The position numbers were made by a program, and so were the translations under genes. Of a DNA stretch of 64,000 nt, positions 35,477 to 46,337 are shown piece by piece. The notes under the pieces are model-generated. The model made no database searches, was not told the DNA's origin, and worked only from the letters and a program-made list of their open reading frames with translations. Numbering within the stretch: the first letter of the stretch is position 1; each line of letters begins with the position of its first letter. The DNA is taken from assembly GCA_013407085.1 (NCBI GenBank), contig JACCGJ010013464.1, positions 62,001 to 126,000 of the forward strand, in the 5' to 3' direction. The stretch is from Atriophallophorus winterbourni (taxonomy: Eukaryota; Platyhelminthes; Trematoda; Plagiorchiida; Microphallidae).

Positions 35477-36339
35477 GTAGGCATATACTTATTCACGTAT
35501 TGTTGTGATAGTACATATCTAATAACTAGGCTACCCTAAAGTACTGATATGTTCAATGTTGTTTTTAAAAAGTATATTTCAATCGAACTTGAAAGCACTC
35601 TGAAATATTACTGAGGGTGTGAGGTGTACAATAAGTGTGCTAATGAAGTACTGTCTGAATATATGCAGAAACGGACCATCGAAACAAGACAAATGTTTAC
35701 AGAATAAGAAAAAACAGGCGCGTTAGGGACCCCCTTCTATTTTATTTTAATTTCACGTGGATTGTAAACAAAACTTTAAAAAAATCATATCAGAGAAATG
35801 ACATGAAGGGCCATAGCTTACGACTGATTTGTTAGCCTTTACTACATTCTCCGGATTAGCTTATTTCATTTTTAGAGGACAGTAAGTGGCTAACGATTAC
35901 ATCCAGCTTCCAGCCTTTCTTTTGGTGGAAAGCTGCAGAGAAGCAAACACCAATGCCAAATCGTTATTTCATATTGTGTTTTGGATATCCTCGACGATCG
36001 CGAAGCAAGGAGATTATCCGTTTTGAATGATGCTGGGAAAATGAAAACAAATTTATCTTCACCAATTGAGTGAGAGTTCAGCTAAAGAAGTGCTGTTTAT
36101 TAAAAAAACAGAACTGCATCATTTATCCTTATCATGTATTTACCAGACAACGCTAAAAATGGTGATTCTACCTAATCTTGCGTAGCAATTAGGCGCAGGG
36201 ATCTATGCTAACGGATAGTTCACATGGTCTTGCAATTGTTATGAGACAACTCACATTTTGCCATTTAGGAACTCTGCCAGCAGTTTTTTAGAAAGGCTTT
36301 GCATATGATGCCCAACAGTTTTCCAAAACAGATGTGATG

Positions 36340-36720
36340 GTCATCTGTTCTGCAAAAGACGTTCTGAATTTTTAGTTCTTCAATAGGGAATAAAATAGTC
36401 ACTTCGGTAAAAGCAAAAAGATTTGCACTCTATAAGCGTCTCATTCAGTGAATGTGACCTATAAGAATATTTGATTTTTTACATTCTTTCATTCACGGTA
36501 GTGAAGATCGAAAAAAATGTCTCGAATGAAATCAGCGGAGAGCGGAAGAAGTGTCCATTTTCATATAAATTTAGAGCACACGAAAAAACATATTGTTTCT
36601 TCAAATTCATCAGTACCATGTGAGTGTAATTGTACTTTTCGTACATCATGATAATGTATTCAGCTTCACGTGAAGCGAGCATACGCGAGAATTCTATGGT
36701 AGTGGTTAATCTGTCATCGT
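36340..36720 (-). mobile_element. CR1/L2-like fragment related to the 17456-18519 element
   Basis: The plus strand of this segment is alignable by eye to 17940-18140: both carry a CTTGAATAGGGAATAA-like block followed by ACTTCGG/GGCTTCGG, then the region around TTCATTCA...GTGTC and ATCAGCGGA (36525-36540 against 18120-18130). It is a decayed, minus-oriented RT C-terminal fragment with no usable frame. Borders are approximate. Confidence 0.55.
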
Positions 36721-37101
36721 ATGTTTTTCATTTGCTGTCGATTGATTAGTTTTGATGTGAGAAATCACGGATTGGATTGACTGATATGACAAAAAATGAC
36801 ATGATTAGCCGATTCATGCACGCGTTGGGCACGCTGGATCATTTCCTTGATGATTCTGAGTCCCATATCTGTAGCATTGTGTTTTCGAATATGAAGTAGT
36901 TCTTGGAATCAGGAATTGCACTAGTCGAGAAATGTCGTAAAAGTTGGCTTGAATGAACTTATATGCAACTTGAGCTTAATCCATTTCTCTCAATTTGCGT
37001 AAGGCACGCTTGGTATGTACATTGTAAATCTTATTCCGCGAGTTGAAAAATGAGCAGATGATACTCTCGGTGCCGAACCCAGATTACGCAGATCTCATGA
37101 T

Positions 37102-37391
37102 ACTGTCATTATTCAACCAAATGCTGTTTATTGCAGTGAATGCTTTGAGAGGGATTGCTACTGTCATTAAACAACTGAATGATGCCTATTGCAGTAAATT
37201 ATTAGAGATAGATTGCTATTGTCATTGAGCAACTGAATTGTGCTTAATGCATTGAAAGCCTTGACAGAGATTACTACCTTATTTGATCAACCGAATGCAG
37301 CTTTTTGCAGTAAACGCTTTAAAAGACATTGCTTCTGTCATTGGTCAACGGAATGCTGCTGATTGAAGTGAACGCTATGAGAGTGATTGCA
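37102..37391 (+). repeat. 58-bp tandem repeat, five diverged units
   Basis: Five head-to-tail units of exactly 58 bp (37102-37159, 37160-37217, 37218-37275, 37276-37333, 37334-37391). Each begins near CTGTCATT and contains TCAAC, AATG and TTGCAGT blocks. Units differ at roughly a third of positions, with no insertions or deletions. Since 58 is not a multiple of three, it does not encode a peptide repeat. Confidence 0.85.
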
Positions 37392-38026
37392 AGTGCCTAA
37401 GATGATCGATTAATGTATTGAAACACTGTGGATAAGGTAAAATTTGTGCTCGTGATGTTCATCCATAATCGGCAACCACCAAATTAAACAAAAAATCGCT
37501 GAGACGAAAGGATGCACTACCTTTCCAACACATATCTCCTAACTACCAAACCTTTTATATTTCCAAAATTTCGAACATGAATACGTCAGACATAGGTTTT
37601 ATTTTATGCTAAACATTGTACGAAAATGGATTTTGTGATTTTGCATCAAGTAGTAGATACATACGTTTTATAATTTGCTGTTTGTTTAAGCACGTCTGCT
37701 GTGGACTATACGTAATTTCTCCGTTAGGTGGAAGTTTGGTGGATACAACTAAATTGTTAACATCTATCCTCGCTTGAGAGTCAAATCACTAAATTTTCTT
37801 TTGGTTGTTCTCGGATGTTAATTAAGAATTGTATTCTAGCTGTCTAGTGCATTTATTTATTCAAAAAAATTGGTTTCATTTAAATCGAATGTTTACATGT
37901 GATAGTTTTTCTGAAAATTTGTCAATTCATAGAAAATCCCTCTTTAATTTCCATATAGACAATCGGAATTGGCCTGTCGCCCGTACTTCCCAATTCTTCT
38001 ATTTGCAAGGAAACCGTATTACCAGA

Positions 38027-38193
38027 CAGAAATGATGGAATCACTCGTCTACATCTTTCGGCGAGGCTGGTCTTGAATCGCCCATTGTCACGATCGGTAT
38101 CGTATGTGCAAATTCACATCATGGAAGCGTTGGGAACTCCAAACCACACGTGCTCACATGTGCTGTTAGAGCAAGCTCATGAATTTTGGGAAT
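38027..38193 (+). CDS. Candidate exon 4 of an unknown long-intron gene
   Basis: A 167-nt candidate between a CAG acceptor (ACCAGACAG, ending 38026, with a pyrimidine-rich stretch about 25 nt upstream) and a consensus donor GTAAGT at 38194. With one leading base it reads NDGITRLHLSARLVLN, then SYVQIHIMEALGTPNHTC and VLLEQAHEFWE, and leaves one base. It has an NHT sequon and one cysteine. Its phase matches both neighbours. The family is unknown. Confidence 0.4.
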
Positions 38194-38468
38194 GTAAGTC
38201 TTACACTTCGAACATCAGGTTAAATAGCCGTTTCGTTTGACAGTCGCAATTTTAAATTCTACCGCACACACACCGCTATTTTGGCCAGTTAATGTTCAGG
38301 TGACTGTTTTCAGCAATTGTGATTAATTTAAAAATTAGATAATAGTAAAGAAATCAGGTGTTTTATCGTTTCTACATCGTTGAAACCCTAAATGGAGTAA
38401 CTACGACATTTCAAAATTGCATATGTATGTCATTAATCCTGTTGTCTTTCACATTCGATGGCACGCAG

Positions 38469-38558
38469 ACATCTATTCAAATCAAATTCAAAAATCAAAA
38501 TTCTTACGACTTCTCTACCATAATACTTTACTCAGAAGCATATCGCGTTGCGTTCGAA
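38469..38558 (+). CDS. Optional candidate exon (symmetrical, 90 nt)
   Basis: Bounded by a weak acceptor (GGCACGCAG, ending 38468) and donor GTGAGG (38559). It is open in two frames: phase 0 reads IKFKNQNSYDFSTIILYSEA, and with two leading bases it reads IYSNQIQKSKFLRLLYHNTL. Being a multiple of three, it would not disturb the chain between 38193 and 39089. Weak call. Confidence 0.2.
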
Positions 38559-39088
38559 GTGAGGAATAATTTTTGCTACGATCCTTGTATGAAATGGATA
38601 CTATGTGATTTTTGGTGCGTGCACATTTATTGTATTCGGCTGTTTGAATGCAACAAGGGCAAACAATTACCGAACGAAACTCATTGTCTATATTCTTACT
38701 TGGTATTCAGTCTACCAACTATCTGACAATATGAAGATTTTTGACATAATAATTATTTGGCTTGCTGATTCCAAATATACAGTAAAACATTTTATAATTA
38801 TTATATATTCTTATTCCAAGGAATTTTAAATTGTATTGTTTGCCCATCTTTTTTCTCCGTTTTAATGTCAATACAAAATGCGCGATTTGTAGCGTGACTA
38901 CGTCGCGAGTGATGGTGTGTTTCGGAAATATATCCGTAGGGTAACCGAAAAAAAACATATTTTATTAATCTTAACTTGGCTTACTTACTGGAATATCAAC
39001 TCACTTTGAAAAAGTGATTACCAAAATATAATCAAAGGTTATAGCGCTAGAAGACACCAATAAATATGGTTTTCTATTCTATTACAGA

Positions 39089-39121
39089 TGCACCATTTTA
39101 CAAGGGTAAATTGAGTGAGTC
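39089..39121 (+). CDS. Candidate exon 5 of an unknown long-intron gene
   Basis: Preceded by an acceptor TTCTATTCTATTACAG. With two leading bases, which match the one base left by the 38027-38193 candidate, it reads APFYKGKL. Possible donors are GTAAAT (39107) and GTGAGT (about 39119-39124). If neither is used the frame continues GKLSESEIIMLKNEFIDINY to a stop at 39210-39212, making it a terminal exon. The exact 3' border is therefore open. Confidence 0.3.
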
Positions 39122-39212
39122 TGAAATAATTATGCTAAAAAATGAATTTATTGATATTAATTATGGCTTACGGTGGCAAGATTATTTTGCAATAAAAATA
39201 TCAATGAAATGA

Positions 39213-40164
39213 ACATTTCAATACGAAGCGAAGACTAAACGGAAAATTATAATAACATTGCTCAACTATTAATTTGCATGCATTTCCATCATACAAAAGC
39301 GCTACTTATTTAACATCGCTCAACTGTTTTCATAATGATAAGTATTCAACATTTGTGCGTTTTAAGCAGAGTTCATTACTCAAGATAAATAGCGCTTGTT
39401 AATTGGTTTGTATCACCACCATAAATAAATTGTCTTCAAAAGAATTATCATGCCTGTTGAGTTCATTAGTATAAACATATTTCAAATGTTACATTGCAAG
39501 CATCTCTGTTCAAAAGTTTAAATTTTGGTTTGCATTGATGGAAATTCGCTAATTTGGATATCGACCATTCGTATGTGATTATTTAAGATTATTAAATAAC
39601 ACGTTTCATTTCGTACGGTCCGGTCAACATCTTGATTTCCAGCGAGAACAAAACAATTAAACATTGTCAATGCAGATAAATAATACAATATACTAAACAT
39701 ACTTTTTAATGGGTAAAGGATTTTAACATCATTAAAATTTCGTTAATTACAAGTATCCCGCTTGCTCTTCAGTTTACACACACATTGTCTCCATGCTGGA
39801 AAATGTTGAGTTCGGCATTTTGTTTTAAACAAAAAAGCACAAATTATTTCAGTGACCAAATTTCCAAAGTGTTAGCCAGCAGAAAGTAAACTGAACTCTC
39901 ATATTAAGTACAGTTTAGCTCCTCTAACCAAATGATTTATATCCAACACGTTTCATCGTTCAGGGTTTGGTACAAATTTGAATCAAAACTGAATAATTCT
40001 GTAACGTTAATAGCATCAGGATTAAATGATTTATTATCCCTAACCGATAACATCTTGATTTTTTAATGGGAGCAAATTTTTAACATTAATCACGTTTGAA
40101 GAGGAATCTCACAGATCATGATAACGTAACTGGGTAGAAAAAGTTTATTTCACACTTTTATTGC
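39213..40164. other. No supported gene
   Basis: AT-rich noncoding or intronic DNA. One short exon-like stretch (39855-39893, + strand, after ATTATTTCAG) does not match the phase of its neighbours. Confidence 0.35.
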
Positions 40165-41998
40165 GCTTTTATTGTTTCAAGGTTATCACGACAGGGGTGT
40201 TTTCAGGGATACGCTCTCAATTCCATAAATACTCTCATATAGCCTATGACAATCAAGTCCAGCTACTGGCCTGCACGCGTGGTCCTGTGTGTGAACTGCT
40301 TCTACTGACAGGAGAAAGGCGAAGGCGGCTGACTGGCGCCTTTAAACCACCATGCTTTGGGGAGGTAAAGCTCGTAATTCCATGACGGCGGACTACCCAG
40401 GGAAGCAAAACCATTCTATAAAACCTTTATTCCCTTGTGGCTACATTCAATAATGAAAAAGGCTCCATGATTCAAATTCGAGTAAAAATGCAGGCCGGAG
40501 TCCGTTAGGCAGTCCGAAGATTCAGTCAAATTCGGTCTTCCAAAACCTTGTCCAAAGTATCAGCCTAGCTGTTACTTTGGTTCATATGGTGCTGTGAAGA
40601 AGGAGCACTGGTGCATGGGCAAAGGCTAGATCTCCATAGTGAAATGCTCTGGTGAACATCTCAACGCACCATTAGAGAGGACACTCCATTCTGATTATAC
40701 AAATAATAACCCACAAACAGAGGATAATTGGCCTAGACCTCAGCGCCTGGGTCTGCTTCCGTCGTTGGGAGAGACTTTCGGGTCTCATTGGACGGCTACC
40801 GCAAGCCTCTAGCTGGGCAGCCCCAGTAAATCAGGTACCGCCTCATCACGGTCTGCTAGTTTCCTAGGGTGCATGGGTGTTTGGAATCAACCGAAGGGCA
40901 GACTGTTTTTTTCCTCACAAGCAAATCGAATTATTAAACAACAAACCTCATTTATTAAATTAGGAGTCTGATACGTCCGTTCCATGTTTCCAGGATTTCA
41001 TGACGACATCCGGAATATCAGAGGCGTACGAAAATATACCGTGATAAACAGTGTGCTAAAGATACTGAATTCCAAAGTGGCTGTCCTGGAAAAGACGCGA
41101 TTACCAGACACTAGTATGCTAACAGAAAGACAGTACACGTTATTGTGGAAAGGATAAATTTGGGAAGAGCCTCAACTGCATATAGATCGGTTTGCCATGG
41201 CAAACGACCTAATAAAAGAAGCAAAATCTAGTAGCAGTGGAAAGAAACTGATTTGGACTTAAAATCTGATGTGAATTACTGGTACCATCAAGTTTATTAA
41301 CGTTTATGCACCGATGCTCTTTGAAATGCCTGAAGAAAAAGACGCTTCTTATCATAACAGCACAACAGTCCTCGAAAACGTGCCATCAAATCACTGTTTA
41401 GTGCCATTGGGTGATTTCAATGCTATATCCGGTCCAGATTACCCGCCTTGGCAAAACTGTGTCGGAAGGTTCGTTGTATGCTAAACCAACAAAAATGGAC
41501 AACGCCTTATAGAAATTTGCACACCGTTCAGTCGTTGTGTCAGTAACACTTTCTTTCAAGCAAAACCACAAAATAAAGCCTCTTGGAAACATCCTCGCTC
41601 TTAGCATTTACATCAGCTTAGCTTAATCTCGTTAGGCAGACAAATATAGGAAGCGTGCTCCTAACCAGATCATATCATTTCGCAGACTTCGATACTGATT
41701 ATTCTCCGATCTGTACAAAACTCAAGCTACCCCACACGAGATTTCACCGCATCATATTGAAAGCTAAGTCGTGGATAGCGTCAATCGCCTGCGCGACTTG
41801 CAAAAGTATTCACACCCGATCTCAACAAGACAACCCCACTCGAATGAGCTACAGAAAACTGGGAATCGATAATAAGCTACATAATCCGAGTGCCGCTTTT
41901 CACATCCGGTCCAAAGAAAGCACGAGCGAGCTACTTGTTCAAAGCCAAATATTTTGAGATGAATGCTGTGTTTAATGAGAAACGGTTAGGATACTTGA
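40165..41998 (+). mobile_element. RTE-like element, 5' half only (copy C)
   Basis: Matches copy A from its first bases (about 8455) through the 5' UTR and the whole endonuclease to about 10345. Landmarks are GGCCTGCACGCGTGGTCCTG (about 40269), endonuclease blocks around 40975 and 41400, and the HPRS-like region at about 41590. The copy ends abruptly at 41998, where a reverse-strand CR1 tail begins, and no later part of the element is seen to the right. It retains the 5' end and lost the 3' half, the opposite of ordinary truncation. Heavily frameshifted. Confidence 0.85.
40970..41998 (+). pseudogene. RTE endonuclease remnant (copy C)
   Basis: A decayed AP-type endonuclease. Frames recognisable against copy A include the region equivalent to GTWNVRSM (about 40970-40990), the PLGDFNA-like block (41403-41425) and the SFADFDTDYSP-like block equivalent to SADCDTDRS (about 41680-41710). 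Multiple frameshifts leave no continuous frame. The RT domain is absent. Confidence 0.65.
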
Positions 41999-41999
41999 G

Positions 42000-42640
42000 A
42001 TTCAAAGTGATTCAAAGTGATTCAAAGTTGTAATGGTCTAAAAAGCATTTAGCTTAACAATAACCATAGGATGGAGTTATAAGGTATATACGATAAAAAA
42101 GAAGAACAGGAAAACTCATGTAGTGTAAATCGTATCAAAGTTTGGGTTGTCTCTCAAGTGTTTGTCCAAATTAGCTTTAAAAATATCCAGGTAGGCTGAG
42201 TGTGTAACAGTGGAGGGGAGGGTGTTCCATGTAAAACTTACACTACATCATACGAATATCTTCGACAGTTCAGTCTTGAAGTGGGAATAAGCACTGAAAG
42301 TTCATGTTTCCGACTGGCACGGGGTGGCGAGCGTGTGAAAAGTTTGGACAAGGGATTGTTAGGGACGTGCATAATATTGTACATCAGTATGAGGTCACCT
42401 CTTAGTCGACGACAGCGAAAGTCGAAAAGATTGAGACTCCTCAAACGTTCTTCATATGGTTTAGCGGCTAGTCCGGGTACAAGCTTTGTGGTTCGGTGGT
42501 AAATACGCTGCAGAAGATTGATGTCTTTCTGAATCCAGGGTGACCAAGCCTGAACAGCGTACTCCATCGCTGGTCTCAGATAGGTGTTCATGATACGGGA
42601 CACCGACTGATTGGAGAGCAGCATTTTATAAGCTACTCAC
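42000..42640 (-). mobile_element. CR1-type retrotransposon 3' end
   Basis: Reverse-strand 5'-truncated copy. Its tail is three tandem copies of ATTCAAAGTG (plus strand 42000-42029), a 10-bp variant of the TTGAATC-type tail. Then come about 210 bp of 3' UTR and an RT C-terminal frame (42238-42624). It starts exactly where RTE copy C ends. Confidence 0.85.
42238..42624 (-). pseudogene. RT C-terminal fragment (CR1 type)
   Basis: A 128-codon open frame with the post-catalytic blocks YLRPAMEYAVQAWSPWIQKD, LLQRIYHRTTKLVPGL, YEERLRSLNL, CRRLRGDLILMYNIM and LNCRRYSYDVV, after which it stops. It is the most intact example of this family in the window. It lacks the polymerase palm, so it has no activity. 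Confidence 0.8.
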
Positions 42641-44427
42641 CCTTCGCTTCTTCAGTGTGGGCTAAAGGGAGTATCACACAATAGACGCCAGACTAAAACA
42701 TCAACACGCTACATAAGAACAAGGCCAACACACATTACGCTTTAATTATAATGGCAAATCTAGGAATCAAAAAGGTCCTCAATGTGTGTGTACAGTTTGG
42801 CAGATTGAACTGAAATTTCAATTGATTTGATGCCACCTGGGTTACGTAAAGCCCACAACACTTTTGGCTCTATGGGCCTTATTAAATATCGTTGAATAGT
42901 AAATAAGGTTTTCCGTCACCTCGTACATCCGTGGATGATGATGATTCAATGATTTATTTGCAAATGATTTTATGAATGCTGTGCGTCAGATTCAATGGAA
43001 TTATTTTTTCCATTTTCATTTGAAGCGTTACATATTTCGAATCGCGTAATCGGATCGACGCCCGATCATCAGCAAATTGATTGTGATTACGTGAGTTCAA
43101 TCGCACAACGTAGCCTATATTTTGAAATGATGATATTAGGCTCTAGCAAAAATCTGGCGACCAAATAATCGATAAATCTTGATCGTCACAGAACCCCGGG
43201 GCATTAAAAGCTTTAATTTAGAATATTACCCCCCTCTTCGGGGATAAAAAGTGTACAAAGACGCTACGTTATTTCAAAACCAATTTTGCTTGAATTATAA
43301 GTTGTTCCAGTCGAACATGATTGATTGCGAGCTGGATATTCATAGGGTAATTGCTGTTTATTTGATTGGTGTTGCAGAAGCTTGAGTTATGAAGCATGTC
43401 TTCATATATTATCTGTTTCGCACACGAGGTTCTAGCTACAGGATACCAGGTAGATTAATTTCTTCTGAACTCAAGAGAGAATTGGATTGGATTGGATTGA
43501 ATATTTTTAGCACTTATAAGTTGGTTTGAAATAGTGCCTCACGATGAATATATGGGTGGAACACAGAAGCAATTTTGTAGACGTGAATTGTGTAGTCTAG
43601 TGTTTGAAATTATTTCAACCTACAGATTAACATATAAGGTGATCTACACTCAAATACACCGATTCATAATTAGTCCCGGTCTGCAGACACAGTCATTATT
43701 TGCTCTTACAAATACCTGACACTCCCGCAACATTATGAGTTTTCACTGTAACATTTAGCATTATAAATTATGTCGCAAACCAGTGAATTTAATTTCAAAT
43801 GTAGCAGCTTTCCAGCTATATAAGTCGTTTATGGCCATATTTTACAAACAATTTATCAGTGCCTCTGTTATGCACACGCAATTGAAAATCAAATTCAGCA
43901 CAAAATTACTTTTCCCAAAACTATGATATGTTTGGAATTTTTACTCGTCCATCGTGGTTCTCACAATTATCCTTGTCCATCCGATGTTTTATTGATTTTT
44001 TATCGTCTCGACGCAATTGTGCGTTGCTGAATTTCTTGGATACTATTATTGTCTTTCAAAGCATTTTCCATTGGATAAGGCTTTCATAAAATCGCCACGA
44101 GTAAATCGTTTTTTTATTTTCTTTAAAATCATCATCGATCTTTGAATTATATTTCTTGCCAGGAATGCAAGCTCATGTGACGATCCCCTATTAGAAACGT
44201 TGCCTGTGACAATGTATTCTTTAGTGTTCAGCGATCTTTCTAGAAAATATAGCTGAAAGCATTTATTTTTGTCCGGTGGAGCTTAGCACGGGGTTTATGA
44301 TTATTAATGTTTCTTTCCCATGTATCCTGTATCTAATATGTTAGTGAACAGCTGTTAATTTTGTACCGTAAATATTGAATATTAAATCGTGAGCTCTCTT
44401 AGCTAATTACGATGTTTTGCGTTACAG
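42641..44427. other. Putative intron or noncoding DNA
   Basis: AT-rich DNA with no recognised gene or repeat. Confidence 0.35.
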
Positions 44428-44652
44428 CTAACGAATCGCATCCAGATCGTCAACATATGTGTGGAAAATGTGCTGTTGATTGATCAAATGGTGATTCACG
44501 TAGCAGCCTTGCAATTTGATGCGACACCCGAATTTCAACACCCTGTACAGTTTCTCAATTTAGTTACAAGAAGACTCCATGATGTCGATCAGGAATGCCG
44601 CTACGCTGTTCGCTACATTTTGTATAATAAGCTCACTGGTGAATACAAATGA
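44428..44652 (+). CDS. Candidate terminal exon, unknown protein
   Basis: Preceded by an acceptor-like ATGTTTTGCGTTACAG and open in phase 0 for 74 codons to TGA at 44650-44652, with an ATTAAA polyadenylation-type signal about 30 bp later. It reads LTNRIQIVNICVENVLLIDQ, then HVAALQFDATPEFQHPVQFL and a charged C-terminal part RRLHDVDQECRYAVRYILYN. Composition and codon use look like a real protein, but I cannot name it. With two leading bases a shorter frame (NESHPDRQHMCGKCAVD) is also open and would fit the phase of the 39089 exon, so the frame is not settled. Confidence 0.45.
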   Translation, partial: LTNRIQIVNICVENVLLIDQMVIHVAALQFDATPEFQHPVQFLNLVTRRLHDVDQECRYAVRYILYNKLTGEYK

Positions 44653-46337
44653 TAGTGTGTAATTTAATCATTTGATTAAAGTTTATTGGTGGCAGAATTT
44701 TTTCCAACTTATTTCATTCAAACCCAATTTCTTTTTCACATTCATGTTATCATTTATGGCAGTTGAAAAGCTTAATGCATTAACTCAATTCATTTGAGGA
44801 ATAACGCGTTGCCAGATGGAGTGACCAATTGAAAATGAGTATAGGAATATAACGTATGAAATTTGCTACGCGGACCATAAAATTTCAACGCTTTTCCAGG
44901 TCAAATGCTTCGTTTATCAATGGCAGTGGTATATTCGCTGTATATTGTAGTTGAGGATCTCACGCACGCTAAATGTGTGGAGTTTATCTAAAACTGATGC
45001 TATGACCACGGTGATATGTTTCGATTCATAATTCATGTTCCGTTTACATCGTAAGATTTATTATGATTCTTTGTCCTAGATTACCCGAGCAGCACACTAG
45101 TGTTTTGTTGTTGAAACAAGTAGCCAGCATACAGTAGCAACAAATCGATACAACAATCGATGTTCTCAAAGGGGAGCTAAGCTTTCGAACATTGCTCCAT
45201 GTTTGATTGTTAACAACATTTAGCTAGGAATACTTTCAAATTTGAGCTTACCACTGCATCTCTCTGAGTTCTCCAACGTACCAATTTGAATGTTGATGCA
45301 GGTAACACGTTTACATAATAATTGTCACAGAGCGTGTTACCTGATGGTTTTTAGCGTGGTTCACACTAAGGTGATCTCCGCAGCACACCACAGATGTTCA
45401 CTTACCTGATTTCAAAATGTGCCTGCAAGTATACTTCCGATTTATGCTTGAATTACTTGTGGAGAAGAAATTCATCAGCCACTAAGAGAGTAATGAATGC
45501 TGTGGGTAACCAATAATTATGGTGACACGAGTATTATAATATGGAATATCGGATATGTAATTTATATTTATTAAGTTGCCATCAGCAAAGGATGTATACA
45601 CTTCACCGGTGTCACTACAATGGTTAGATTACTACGATCTCACCACTTTCCTAATATGTATGCTTATTCGAAATTTCATTGACTAACTTCGTAATCCAAA
45701 ATATCACTACGATTTGCGATTTGCTGAAATATAATAAAGCAGAGCAGCACGAAACCCGTCGTTTGGTGGTTTGTGACGGAAAAGCATGCAAAAGAATATT
45801 CTGTTTCAGAGTATGTATCGTTTCAGATTTCGACCACAGGGATGAATCCGGTCACACTCGATAAAGTGTGGCTTTAATCGTACATCGTGAATTTCACAGT
45901 AGTACAATCATTGCACATGTTCAGGTTGATTAAGAAAGAGCAGATGCTAATATATTTTTCAAGGTGGTTGCATGGTATTATTAACTGGCAAAAGGAACAA
46001 CATTTGCATGAATGCCTAAATCGTTAGATCAATATAGCTTTCACAAAAAATATAATTTTTCGGTTGTATGCATCCTAAACAATGTACTGCGAATCATTAC
46101 TTATTTGTTGTTCAAATATGCTCGTGGTTGTAAAACAACTTCAGTTTCCAACCTTGTTAAACATGACATCGGTTAGTCAGGTGGAGTTCTTTTCTGAAAG
46201 TAAAGTTTTAACATTGCATTAATATCGTTAGAAGTATCGTTATACTGTATATTTAAAAACTGTTCAAAGCGATGTGCATCAGCATACTGCAACAAATTAA
46301 TTAGTGATACGATTATCGTTTAAACTGAGTGTATCAA
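44653..46337. other. No confidently supported gene
   Basis: AT-rich. A possible exon-like stretch at about 45730-45815 (+, reading AEQHETRRLVVCDGKACKR, donor-like GTATGT) is not supported well enough to call. Confidence 0.35.

Noticed and set aside
36281..36376. Exon-like frame KGFAYDAQQFSKTDVM after a TTTTTTAG acceptor
   Set aside because: The right half aligns to a minus-strand CR1/L2-like remnant, so it is not a host exon.
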